A stretch of 64,000 nt of DNA from the NCBI GenBank assembly GCA_002327985.1, contig DCVM01000184.1:3869-67868 (forward strand). The letters run 5' to 3'. A program made the position numbers and the translations under genes. A model generated the notes under the pieces. It did not search any database, was not told the origin of the DNA, and saw only the letters and a list, made by a program, of their open reading frames with translations. This document shows, piece by piece, positions 1-7,666 of this stretch (the stretch's first letter is position 1; the number at the start of each line of letters is the position of its first letter). The DNA is from Syntrophaceae bacterium UBA2188 (lineage in GTDB: Bacteria; Desulfobacterota; BSN033; UBA1163).

Positions 1-851
1 GCCTCCCCATTCTCTAAGTCCCCTTCTAACTGTCCAGTTCTCACACGGCTGTAACCAAGAAAATTCCTAAAATCATCAGCGGAAGCAGCCGACTCCTCTA
101 ATTCTAATAAGCGCCGGGCAAATTCTGTCTTCAGGCTTCTTGTGGGCAATAACTTCCTGCATGTAATCACTGTATCGGTATCATTGGCCTCTAAAATAGC
201 CTGTTTATATCTCAAATTAGCAATACTCTCCTCCACTACAACAAATCGCGACCCCAACTGTACCCCTTCGGCACCGAGAGCAAATGCTGCCACTATTCCT
301 CTTGAATCGACAATGCCACCTGCTGCAACGATGGGTATGGAAACTGCATCCGTCACCTGCGGCAATAAGGAAAAAAGAGGAAGTTCATCGAATCCGAGAT
401 GACCTGCCGCTTCAACACCTTCAACAATCACGGCATCCACATTACAGGATTCTGCAATCTTGGCTTGTTTTACAGAGCTTACAACATGGAGAACCTTAAA
501 ACTTTCTTTATGTAAAACTTCGGTATAATGATGAGGATCTCCTGCTGCTGTAACGATAATGCCAGTCTTTTCTTTAAGGATTACATCAATAAACACCCCA
601 CTCCGTTCCAAATCCAACGGGATATTAATAGCGAATGGCTTTTTTGCTAAATCTCTCACCTTCCCTATTTGGAACTGAAGATTTTCTATGGAATCTCCAT
701 ATCTCTCCATCCCAGCTAAAGGGCTGATGATCCCCAAACCCCCTGCATTGGAAACAGCGGCTGCAAGTTCTGCTGTGGCGAGCCAAAGCATGCCTCCCTG
801 GAGGATCGGATATTCAATTCCAAGCAAGTCACAAATACGTGTTTTTTTCAT
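1..851 (-). CDS. Nitronate monooxygenase / FabK-like FMN enzyme (3' end cut off by window)
   Basis: I translated this open frame directly; it runs off the left edge, giving about 283 residues without a stop. The N-terminus (KTRICDLLGIEYPILQGGM) is the typical opening of the 2-nitropropane dioxygenase/nitronate monooxygenase and FabK TIM-barrel family. The usual EGxEAxGH region appears as EGVEAAGHLG, with the His that acts as base in nitronate monooxygenases, followed by a VAAGGI stretch and GAEGVQLGSRF, which bind the FMN phosphate. Members either oxidise alkyl nitronates or reduce enoyl thioesters with FMN. Next to acyl-CoA genes an enoyl-thioester role is possible, but substrate cannot be read from the sequence. 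ATG at 851 is the only sensible start. It lies downstream of an inverted-repeat element. Confidence 0.85.
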   Translation of the reverse strand, partial: MKKTRICDLLGIEYPILQGGMLWLATAELAAAVSNAGGLGIISPLAGMERYGDSIENLQFQIGKVRDLAKKPFAINIPLDLERSGVFIDVILKEKTGIIVTAAGDPHHYTEVLHKESFKVLHVVSSVKQAKIAESCNVDAVIVEGVEAAGHLGFDELPLFSLLPQVTDAVSIPIVAAGGIVDSRGIVAAFALGAEGVQLGSRFVVVEESIANLRYKQAILEANDTDTVITCRKLLPTRSLKTEFARRLLELEESAASADDFRNFLGYSRVRTGQLEGDLENGE

Positions 852-928
852 CAAATTACCTCAAGTTTACTACTCTCTATGGTAAACAGCTTTTTACTCT
901 CCATAATGTAAACCTTAACGTTGCAATG

Positions 929-1099
929 AAAAGGGAGGTGGGCATGCTTCCAATCCTTTACAATTGCGGATCGTTTCTATATTTTATGGGGGACATTTGA
1001 TGTCACCTAAGGTGACCTCTGGGTTATGTTTGAAACCTTAGTAGCAGACCGTATAAAGGTGCCGCTGTAAAGGCTTTCCAGCATACCCACCTCCCTTTT
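929..1099. repeat. Long imperfect inverted repeat (possible MITE-like or structured-RNA element)
   Basis: The outer arms are 929-947 and 1081-1099, a 19-base inverted repeat with one mismatch built on AAAGGGAGGTGGG. The pairing continues inwards in broken form: CCTTTACA (about 955-962) faces TGTAAAGG near 1067-1074. At the middle, 1002-1016 is a perfect palindrome (GTCACCT A AGGTGAC). The roughly 170-base unit fills most of the gap between the hydrolase stop and the nitronate monooxygenase start. No open frame of useful length occurs in it. It could be a small mobile element with terminal inverted repeats, a structured leader RNA, or a bidirectional terminator; the lack of T-runs argues against the last. 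Confidence 0.55.
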
Positions 1100-1135
1100 T
1101 ATATAATTTTTACGCAACTATCAGGTAAATCTTTC

Positions 1136-1981
1136 TTATTTTCCATCTAAAAAATCTGAAATCACTTCTTTAAAAACCTTTGGATTCTCTTGGGCTGGCA
1201 TATGTGTTGCCATAGGTATCTCCTCAAATTTTGCATTGGGGATGATATTGCATATTCTCCGGCCATCGGCACGGGATAAAAAGAGACTCTCCTTTCCCCT
1301 TATAACTAAGGTTGGACTGGATATGTTCGCTAAAAAGGGGCTGAGGTCTTCAATCATGCAACCCAGCAGATTGGATTGAAGGCTCATTCTAACATCAAAT
1401 TTAGGAACAAATTTCCTATCTTGTATCTTTTTATAACCGTAGTATGCAAGATGTCGACAGGTTTTCGTTGATATGTATGGGTAAAGATGTTGTATTGCTT
1501 TGACCACTTCACTCAAAGAAAAAGCTTGGAGAGGAAAATTGGTGAGGTGGTGTCTGAATGCCTTAGAATTTTTTGGATTGCTCCACAGGCGGGCATCAAT
1601 GAGAACAAGTCGTTCTACATTTTCAGGATAGCAGACAGTGTAAAATAATCCATTTCGGGCTCCCATGGAGTGACCAATTATAATCAAATCCCTTAATCTT
1701 AAGATTTCAATGATCTTAGCAATGTCTGAAAAATGGTCATCAATTGTGTAGAATCCGCTTTTTGACCATTGACTTTCTCCATGACCTCGTTGATCCAGAG
1801 CGATGATAAGGTATCGATTCCTGAAGTTTAAAGCAAATTCATCCCACGTGTGTGCGTGTCCCATGAAACCGTGTAGAAGCAATATCGTCTTGTCCCCACT
1901 CATTCCCCATTTAATATAATGTAATCGGAGGCCATTGACGTTCAAATATTCATCTTTTGGTATCATGTTGTAGGTTTTCAT
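1136..1981 (-). CDS. Alpha/beta hydrolase
   Basis: This 281-residue protein has the alpha/beta-hydrolase fold. An HGFMG oxyanion motif lies near residue 38, the nucleophile elbow GHSMG near 103-107 carries the catalytic Ser, and the catalytic His is in MATHMPAQE near the C-terminus. Length and motifs fit the family that includes meta-cleavage-product hydrolases, esterases and epoxide or haloalkane hydrolases. No signal peptide is seen, so it is probably cytosolic. Its substrate is unknown; a thioesterase or ester-cleaving role beside acyl-CoA genes would be inference only. A sigma-70-like promoter can be drawn directly upstream, suggesting its own transcript. Confidence 0.88.
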   Translation of the reverse strand: MKTYNMIPKDEYLNVNGLRLHYIKWGMSGDKTILLLHGFMGHAHTWDEFALNFRNRYLIIALDQRGHGESQWSKSGFYTIDDHFSDIAKIIEILRLRDLIIIGHSMGARNGLFYTVCYPENVERLVLIDARLWSNPKNSKAFRHHLTNFPLQAFSLSEVVKAIQHLYPYISTKTCRHLAYYGYKKIQDRKFVPKFDVRMSLQSNLLGCMIEDLSPFLANISSPTLVIRGKESLFLSRADGRRICNIIPNAKFEEIPMATHMPAQENPKVFKEVISDFLDGK

Positions 1982-2006
1982 TGACTCTGATTAGATGAAT
2001 AATGTT

Positions 2007-2036
2007 ATCTTAGGCCAATTTGTGGACCAAGGTCAA
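2007..2036 (-). promoter_or_regulatory. Candidate sigma-70 promoter for the alpha/beta hydrolase
   Basis: Read on the minus strand, TTGACC (2036-2031) is followed by an 18-base spacer and TAAGAT (2012-2007), ending about 25 bases before the ATG at 1981. The -35 matches consensus at 5 of 6 and the -10 at 4 of 6 positions. The call rests on pattern only. Confidence 0.3.
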
Positions 2037-2103
2037 TTCTTATAATATTTGATAGGCCGAATGCAGTCACTAGTTTTCAAGAACTTTTGTGAATTGAGAG
2101 AGA

Positions 2104-2128
2104 ATAAATATTGAAGAAAAATATTTAT
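2104..2128. repeat. AT-rich hairpin in the 1982-2332 gap
   Basis: ATAAATATT (2104-2112) is perfectly complementary to AATATTTAT (2120-2128) across a 7-base loop. A second, wider inverted repeat in the same 351-base gap pairs GGCCCCTAT (2187-2195) with ATAGGGGCC (2246-2254). The gap holds no convincing gene. The hairpins may mark the 3' end of the upstream TPR-gene transcript or a regulatory site for the hydrolase gene. Confidence 0.35.
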
Positions 2129-2332
2129 AAGAATTAAGGGCTTAGACTCCGTAGCAGTGGTCCCACCATGTCTGAACTTTTGAAAAGGCCCCTATCTACC
2201 CTGACAAGTCTTGGGTTAGGTGGGATGTTGGAATTGGAGGGGCATATAGGGGCCGTAGCTCATCTTATATTAAAAAAATTAATGATAAAACACTCTGACG
2301 ACCACAAATGTAGTTTTTTTTCACCTCACTTT

Positions 2333-3112
2333 CTAAGCTTGTCTCCTCATTCTACCCATTCGGTCAAGCAAAATGGTTTTATCTAAGTGAGTTCTCTCAT
2401 GGTGAGGATTTAAATGAATAGATATCTCGTAATTTTTCAATGCTTCAATTAATTCACCTTTCTCAAAATATTCGTTACCCAAACTATGGTAAATATCAGC
2501 GACCAGCTCCCTATCCCCCCATCTCATCCTTGAAGGGTTACTGAGATGGCCCTTATAGTCGAATCCCTCTGGTAAAATATTTTCGATATAAATCGATAAA
2601 TTCTTGGTCTGGATAAGGGTCAGTACGTGCGGCCCGATCCCAAAGGCATTCTCTAAATAGAGGGCGTCTGCCTCGATTCCCATTCTCTTTAGGAGGCAGT
2701 TATAGAAAACCGTTAACCCTAAGCAATTCCCCACGCTCTGACTATCTTTGTTGAGATGGGCATCAATGACATTATTTAAAAGAAAATTCCCATTGTATTT
2801 ATACCGTTTGGGTTTCTCTATCCATAACCATGTGAAAAGGGCTCTTGCTCTCATTGCTGGATCAGAGGTTGGCTTGATCTCATGAATGAATTGTTTCTGA
2901 AGATAATCAATCTTGTCCACGTAGTCGTTTAAGCGGTCTTTCTCTATAATACCTGAGGCCAGTAGAGCTTCCTTTTCTAAATTGAAGACTCCTCTTTTAA
3001 TGGCGAATCTCCTTATGCCAAGTTCTATCGTAAAGATAGATAATTGAAGACTGTTGTGATCAATCCGACGAAGGTAAGGGTTTGGGCTCTTGTACCTCCA
3101 TCTCCTTATCAC
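2333..3112 (-). CDS. SirB1-type transglutaminase-like protein with C-terminal TPR
   Basis: The frame gives up to 259 residues. A transglutaminase-like core contains the Cys in GNCLGLT (about 128-134) and the His in GPHVLTLI, as in the SirB1_N/Tgl_like families. A TPR-like helical pair rich in small and large hydrophobic residues follows at about 205-250 (YHSLGNEYFEKGELIEALKN). Such proteins are usually annotated only by fold; a protease or scaffold role is possible. The longest start (GTG 3112) overlaps the upstream miniprotein gene by 53 bases and gives an N-terminus unlike the family. The domain begins near residue 43, and an AAGGAG box precedes an in-frame ATT at 3001, so the true protein may begin there. 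Confidence 0.7.
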   Translation of the reverse strand: MIRRWRYKSPNPYLRRIDHNSLQLSIFTIELGIRRFAIKRGVFNLEKEALLASGIIEKDRLNDYVDKIDYLQKQFIHEIKPTSDPAMRARALFTWLWIEKPKRYKYNGNFLLNNVIDAHLNKDSQSVGNCLGLTVFYNCLLKRMGIEADALYLENAFGIGPHVLTLIQTKNLSIYIENILPEGFDYKGHLSNPSRMRWGDRELVADIYHSLGNEYFEKGELIEALKNYEISIHLNPHHERTHLDKTILLDRMGRMRRQA

Positions 3113-3200
3113 AACAGACCACTACTCCCTCCCCAGCCTTCGTGCAAAGTATCTCCGTCCCACAAACTGTACACCGATACCTCTTCCCCAGTTGACTCAT
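3060..3200 (-). CDS. Desulforedoxin-like miniprotein 2
   Basis: This 46-residue frame was read by hand because it is short. The motif GKRYRCTVCGTE gives C-x2-C and is followed 15 residues later by adjacent Cys (VVVCCDKEM), the four-Cys pattern of desulforedoxin and of the N-terminal domain of desulfoferrodoxin, which bind one Fe(SCys)4 centre. An extra Cys sits at residue 19, and a 14-residue acidic/proline tail (after CCDKEM) is absent from its neighbour. It follows the first miniprotein gene by 13 bases and overlaps the annotated start of the transglutaminase-like gene. A redox or zinc-binding role is likely; the partner is unknown. Confidence 0.75.
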   Translation of the reverse strand: MSQLGKRYRCTVCGTEILCTKAGEGVVVCCDKEMEVQEPKPLPSSD

Positions 3201-3213
3201 GGCTTGCTCCTTC

Positions 3214-3333
3214 CTACTTCTTCAACTCCATGGGTTGACCACAACAATGAACTGTCCCATTACCACCCCGGGTAACGATGAATTCTGCCCCGCACTTTTT
3301 ACAAACATATCTCTTACCTACTTGATTTGCCAT
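3214..3333 (-). CDS. Desulforedoxin-like miniprotein 1
   Basis: This 39-residue protein has the exact desulforedoxin layout: YVCKKCGAE near the start, a Gly-rich turn (RGGNG) and an adjacent Cys pair in HCCGQPMEL. Desulforedoxin of Desulfovibrio gigas is about 36 residues and forms a homodimer with one iron per subunit. The ATG at 3333 follows a strong AAGGAGG box. The gene sits 19 bases after the CoA ligase stop and shares its operon with the second copy. In vivo it may carry electrons or hold zinc; the sequence cannot separate these. Confidence 0.8.
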   Translation of the reverse strand: MANQVGKRYVCKKCGAEFIVTRGGNGTVHCCGQPMELKK

Positions 3334-3352
3334 CTTTTCCCCTCCTTAGACA

Positions 3353-4906
3353 TTAAGATTGTCCATATTGCTCCCGAAGTTTCTTCCTTAAAACTTTACC
3401 CATTGCACTGCGAGGTAAGGCTTCAATAAAGGCTACGGATCTGGGTCTTTTAAACCCAGCAAGTTTCGATCGACAATGCTCAATAATCTCTTCCGAAGTA
3501 GCCTCTTCACCTTTTTTCAGAACAACTACAGCCCGCAGTTCTTGCCCCCACTCGGGATCTGGAATCCCTATGACCGCCGCTTCTTCAATTTTTAGGTAAG
3601 AATGAAGCACATCCTCTACTTCCTCCGGAGAGATATTCTCACCTCCCCTGATGATCATGTCATCGGCTCGACCCGATAGATAGATATAACCCTCTTCATC
3701 CATCCATCCCATATCTCCTGTACGAAGCCACCCCTCAGAAGTCATGACCTCCCCTGTCTTTTGTTCATCCTTCCAATAACCGGTCATGACCCGAGGTCCC
3801 CTGGCCAATATTTCTCCTACTTGTGAAAAGGATAATGTGTTTCCTTCCTCATCCACAATCTTCACCTCCACATCAGGCAAAGGCCTACCGATTGAGGAAG
3901 TGAGCCTTTTCAGTTTTTTCTGCCTTTCCTCTTCTGTTCCCTCAATAATATGGTCTTCAGGCCCTAAGGTGGTAATGGTGGAAGCTGTCTCTGTCTGACC
4001 AAAGGCATTGATAAACCTTGCCCAAGGCATTACTTGAATAGCTTTACTGATCACTTCAAAGGGCATGGGCGCTGCCCCATAGGTGATTACCTTCAAACTC
4101 GACAGATTATAATTGCTAAAATCAGGATCATCGATGACTCTCTTGAGCATGGTTGGGACCAACATGGCCCGGGTCGCCTGCTCCCTTTGGATCATCCCCA
4201 TCCACTCCTTCACCTCAAACTGCCTCAGTAAGACCAAGGTCCGTCCTCCATAGATGGCAGCCAGCATTGCTTGTATCCCAGCCACATGATAAAGAGGGAC
4301 GGTGAGCAAATTCCTCTCCTCTATCTCCGGACTTGCAGGGTCTACGTTATCGAGCACATAGGTCACAAAGGCATTGTGTCTTAAAGGTACCCCCTTAGGC
4401 CTTCCCGTTGTGCCTGATGTATACATGAGAATCGTTATGTCATCATCTCCAATGTCCGTGAAGATCTCATCCGATGAAGCAGTACGGATGAGATCTTCAT
4501 AGGTAAGTGCTGCTCCACCCTCTACCGAGATACACTCTTTCACCGTTGGTAACTGGGGGAGTATCGTATTAACCATATCCAGATACCTGTTCCCTACAAA
4601 GAGGACTTTCACCTCTGCATTACCGATCATGTAGGCCAATTCATCTGCCTTGGCCCTGAAATTCAGAGGCACAAAGATGGCACCCAACTTGGCTGCTGCA
4701 TAATAGGTCTCAATATACTGATTGCAGTTCACGTGGAGCATGCCAATTCGATCACTTTTCTCAACGCCTAATCTGGTCAAAGCATTAACCAATTGGTTGA
4801 CCCGCTCATTGATTTGCACATAGGTCCATCTTTTTCCTTCAAAAACAATGCAATCCCTATCAGGACAGATGGCATTGGCAATGCTCAAAAAATCCGTGGT
4901 GTTCAT
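3353..4906 (-). CDS. Acyl-CoA ligase (AMP-forming)
   Basis: This 517-residue ANL-family enzyme activates a carboxylic acid to its acyl-CoA with ATP. The P-loop-like motif YTSGTTGRPKG lies near residue 165, an FGQTETAST motif (A5) near 315, the hinge TGDMGWMDEEGYIYLSGRADD near 400, and the A10 Lys in PRSAMGKVLRKK at the C-terminus. All core motifs are intact. Its start overlaps the upstream crotonase stop by four bases (ATGA), so the two are translationally coupled. Homologues are called long- or medium-chain fatty-acid ligases; chain specificity cannot be predicted here. It is the last large gene of the block D operon. Confidence 0.93.
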   Translation of the reverse strand: MNTTDFLSIANAICPDRDCIVFEGKRWTYVQINERVNQLVNALTRLGVEKSDRIGMLHVNCNQYIETYYAAAKLGAIFVPLNFRAKADELAYMIGNAEVKVLFVGNRYLDMVNTILPQLPTVKECISVEGGAALTYEDLIRTASSDEIFTDIGDDDITILMYTSGTTGRPKGVPLRHNAFVTYVLDNVDPASPEIEERNLLTVPLYHVAGIQAMLAAIYGGRTLVLLRQFEVKEWMGMIQREQATRAMLVPTMLKRVIDDPDFSNYNLSSLKVITYGAAPMPFEVISKAIQVMPWARFINAFGQTETASTITTLGPEDHIIEGTEEERQKKLKRLTSSIGRPLPDVEVKIVDEEGNTLSFSQVGEILARGPRVMTGYWKDEQKTGEVMTSEGWLRTGDMGWMDEEGYIYLSGRADDMIIRGGENISPEEVEDVLHSYLKIEEAAVIGIPDPEWGQELRAVVVLKKGEEATSEEIIEHCRSKLAGFKRPRSVAFIEALPRSAMGKVLRKKLREQYGQS

Positions 4907-5661
4907 TTCTCACTCTCTTCCATGACAAGCTCCGGACTAAGTCCCAGCTTGAGCTCCGATGATAGTCTCTTTTCTAATTCCAGCCCCTCTTTTAAAGGCA
5001 GATCCAAACCTTTCACCACTGCCTGCTTCGCATTTCTGACCGCTATAGGATTATAGGAAGCAATTTTTCTGGCCATCTCCTCGGCTGCCTCTAAGAGTTT
5101 GTTCTTGGGCACGATGCGATTAACCAATCCGCATTGAAAAGCCTCCTCCCCTGTCAACCACCGATTGGTCAGTAACATCTCTAAGGCCTTCCCCCGACCA
5201 ATAACTCTGGGCAAGGTTTGTGTGCCTCCCGCAGCAGGGATGATGCCCAGCCCAACCTCCGGCAGACCGAATCGCACGTCTTCCGAAGCGATCCGAATAT
5301 CGCAACAGAGCGCTATTTCAATACCGGAACCCAACACAAATCCGTGTACCGCAGCGATTAAGGGTTGGGGAATGCTCAGAAATAGATCCCAAACATCCCT
5401 CTCGAACCGTATCTGCCTTGCAACAATAGGAGAAGGAGCGGTCAGAAACTCACTTAAGTCTGCCCCTGCACAGAATGCTTTCTCTCCTGCTCCCTTGAAA
5501 ATGGCCACCCGGACTTCAGAATCATCTTTGATGGCCCTTAAAACTTCATAGAGATCATCTCGCATCTGAATATTGTAGATGTTTAATACCCGAGGCCGAT
5601 TAAGTGTCACAGAGGCAATGCTACCCTTCTTTTCATAGATCAGGGTTTTAAAGCCACTCAT
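4903..5661 (-). CDS. Enoyl-CoA hydratase/isomerase (crotonase), both catalytic Glu present
   Basis: A 252-residue crotonase. The oxyanion region CAGADLSEF lies near residue 65, and the two hydratase glutamates can both be placed: the first in GSGIEIALCC, the second in LPEVGLGIIP, followed by AAGGTQTLPR. This is the pattern of true 2-enoyl-CoA hydratases (Glu144/Glu164 in rat mitochondrial hydratase). It would hydrate a trans-2-enoyl-CoA to the 3-hydroxyacyl-CoA. It lies 8 bases after the next crotonase gene and overlaps the CoA ligase gene by four bases. Confidence 0.92.
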   Translation of the reverse strand: MSGFKTLIYEKKGSIASVTLNRPRVLNIYNIQMRDDLYEVLRAIKDDSEVRVAIFKGAGEKAFCAGADLSEFLTAPSPIVARQIRFERDVWDLFLSIPQPLIAAVHGFVLGSGIEIALCCDIRIASEDVRFGLPEVGLGIIPAAGGTQTLPRVIGRGKALEMLLTNRWLTGEEAFQCGLVNRIVPKNKLLEAAEEMARKIASYNPIAVRNAKQAVVKGLDLPLKEGLELEKRLSSELKLGLSPELVMEESEK

Positions 5662-5669
5662 TGGATTCT

Positions 5670-6443
5670 CTATTTTCCCTCGAACTTAGGAGTTTTTTTC
5701 TCCCGAAATGCTTGAATTCCTTCTGTTCGATCCTTGGTCGTATGGATCAATAAATAGAGATCCGCTTCCAGACGGAGCCCCTGCTCCAGTGTAAGATCCA
5801 TCCCCTTATGGATGGCCTCCTTTGCATACCTTAAAGCAATGGGCCCCCTTGAAGCCATTTCCCTCGCCATATCCATGGCAACAACCATGAGCTCATCAAG
5901 TGGAACAACCTGACTCACCAACCCAATTCGAAAAGCCTCTTGAGCATCGATTGTTTTTCCTGTCAGGATTAATTCGAGAGCTTTACCTTTACCCACCAAT
6001 CTCGGCAGTCGCTGAGTTCCTCCATCCCAGGGAATTTCACCATCCATCACCTGAGTCATGGCAAAACGACTGTTTATTGAACAGATCCTCACATCGCAGG
6101 CAAGTCCCAATTCAAAACCCTGACCAAAGGCATCGCCATTAATGGCAGCAATGGTTGGACATTTAAAGGCCCCCACAATAGAAGCCAAAGAAAGCCGCTC
6201 TATTCGTTTGAATTTGTCCTCATTGGGGAAAAACTCGTTCGCATCCGTTCCAGCAGAGAATGCTTCCTGCCCCGCTCCGGTAAGGATGACCACCTTTACA
6301 TCATTATCCCAATTGATTTCATTTCGGATATCGGTCAATTCCGAAACCATTTGATCATTAATGGCATTTTTAAAGTTCGGCCGGTCAATAACAATGATCC
6401 CTACCGATTCTTTTTTTTCGTAGATCACACTCCTCTGGTTCAT
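5670..6443 (-). CDS. Crotonase-family protein lacking the second catalytic Glu
   Basis: This is a crotonase of 257 residues from the ATG at 6443; an in-frame TTG at 6461 would add six residues and overlap the upstream gene. The first catalytic Glu is kept (GFELGLACD), but where hydratases have PE the sequence reads TQVMDGEIPWDGGTQ, so the second Glu is replaced by Gln with an Asp nearby. A simple syn-hydration mechanism is therefore doubtful. An isomerase, diene hydratase or hydrolase activity, as found in aromatic and alicyclic pathways, is more likely. It lies directly downstream of the HgdAB-like pair, so its substrate may be their product. Confidence 0.9.
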   Translation of the reverse strand: MNQRSVIYEKKESVGIIVIDRPNFKNAINDQMVSELTDIRNEINWDNDVKVVILTGAGQEAFSAGTDANEFFPNEDKFKRIERLSLASIVGAFKCPTIAAINGDAFGQGFELGLACDVRICSINSRFAMTQVMDGEIPWDGGTQRLPRLVGKGKALELILTGKTIDAQEAFRIGLVSQVVPLDELMVVAMDMAREMASRGPIALRYAKEAIHKGMDLTLEQGLRLEADLYLLIHTTKDRTEGIQAFREKKTPKFEGK

Positions 6444-6450
6444 ATCATTC

Positions 6451-7629
6451 TTATTCAACACCTCCCCGAAGAATCTCCAAGAAAGCTTCCACCCTTGTTT
6501 TCAGAACCTCTCTATCAGCTATCATATAATTGTGCTCAAGCGAAAGACTCGTGATCCCCAGGCTGTTAAAATAATCTTTGACCTGAGGGACTTCAAAACC
6601 ATGACAATCGCAATATTTCACCGATTGGAGGATTGCTCCATCTACTTTCCAAGTCTTGGCAAATTCTCTCAAGTAACCGAATCTTTCCTCCAAATCTGCT
6701 GAGTAGTCTTTCCTTTTTCCATCACTGGGTGCTTCTTTGAATGTCCGAGGACATCTCAGTTCCACAAGGTAGTAATAGGCAAGGGAACTCAGAAGATCTC
6801 CATCCAACTTCACATCTACCCAGTATCCCCTCGTTCCAGTGCATAGATCATCAATCACCACATGGGCTCCAAGGTCCTCAATCATCTCCACGAAAGCTGG
6901 ATGATCCAGAACACTTCCCCAGACAAGGATTCGGGGCCCTTTAAGCTTACCACTTTTGCGTTTCCCGATCTCGGCAAGGACTTCCCTCAACAGCTTGTTC
7001 CCTTCTTCAACAGGAATTGAGGTGATGGCTCCTATTACTTGAAGAATCTCTGAACCTGAGATCTTAGGGGGAACTTTTTCTGTAATTTCATAAAGACTTC
7101 TTACTAATCTTCGCTGTTCATTATGGCTCTCGATGGCCTTCTTGAGTTCTTCAAAACTCAATTCTTTTCCTGTTAGCTCCTCCAATGTCTTCTTAAAGTC
7201 ATCCAACCCTTCTCTGAAGAATTTTCGGTGCCTTTCGGAAACTTTTGTGGGCAAATCCATGAAGTGAAAGTAGTGGTGGTCTACAACAGATTCCCATATT
7301 CGACCTGTTCTTTCCATAGCATCACAGCTATGGACCAAAAGCATCCCATCTAAAAAATCGTATTTCCCTTTCAGGGAAAGATCAAACACACTGCGGACAA
7401 AAGGACAGAATGCCCGGGGAAGGAAACGATCCACTTGTGTGGGGGTTTCATAAATATCTCCTAGCATTCTAAAGGGAATGATTTGAAGAGCAGTCATCAT
7501 TTCCACTGGAGCGTGGAGACAGATGTAGCCTAATATTTTCCTGCCCTCTTTTCTAAGCTCCTTTACTCTGCGAAATCGATCTCGACAAATGTCTTTGGCT
7601 CTTGTAATTCCTTGACTTCCCTCTGGCAT
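6451..7629 (-). CDS. 2-hydroxyacyl-CoA dehydratase / benzoyl-CoA reductase-type subunit (HgdB/D-component family)
   Basis: This 392-residue protein belongs to the family of HgdB, HadC, FldC and BcrB/BadE, which hold a [4Fe-4S] cluster and perform radical dehydration of 2-hydroxyacyl-CoA or aromatic ring reduction. Three candidate cluster Cys positions are visible, in FCPFVRS, HSCDAMER and CDCHGFEVP, and the HAPVEMMTALQIIPFRMLG segment is family-typical. ATG at 7629 with a GAGGAG box is preferred to the TTG at 7650. The partner subunit gene is immediately upstream. The ATP-dependent activator (HgdC/BadFG type) that these enzymes need is absent from the window. Confidence 0.88.
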   Translation of the reverse strand: MPEGSQGITRAKDICRDRFRRVKELRKEGRKILGYICLHAPVEMMTALQIIPFRMLGDIYETPTQVDRFLPRAFCPFVRSVFDLSLKGKYDFLDGMLLVHSCDAMERTGRIWESVVDHHYFHFMDLPTKVSERHRKFFREGLDDFKKTLEELTGKELSFEELKKAIESHNEQRRLVRSLYEITEKVPPKISGSEILQVIGAITSIPVEEGNKLLREVLAEIGKRKSGKLKGPRILVWGSVLDHPAFVEMIEDLGAHVVIDDLCTGTRGYWVDVKLDGDLLSSLAYYYLVELRCPRTFKEAPSDGKRKDYSADLEERFGYLREFAKTWKVDGAILQSVKYCDCHGFEVPQVKDYFNSLGITSLSLEHNYMIADREVLKTRVEAFLEILRGGVE

Positions 7630-7666
7630 GGTCAAGATCTCCTCATACAATTAACCTTATTCATTT

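Noticed and set aside
2168..2386. 72-residue plus-strand frame in the 1982-2332 gap
   Set aside because: Overlaps the end of the transglutaminase-like gene; no ribosome site and no motif.
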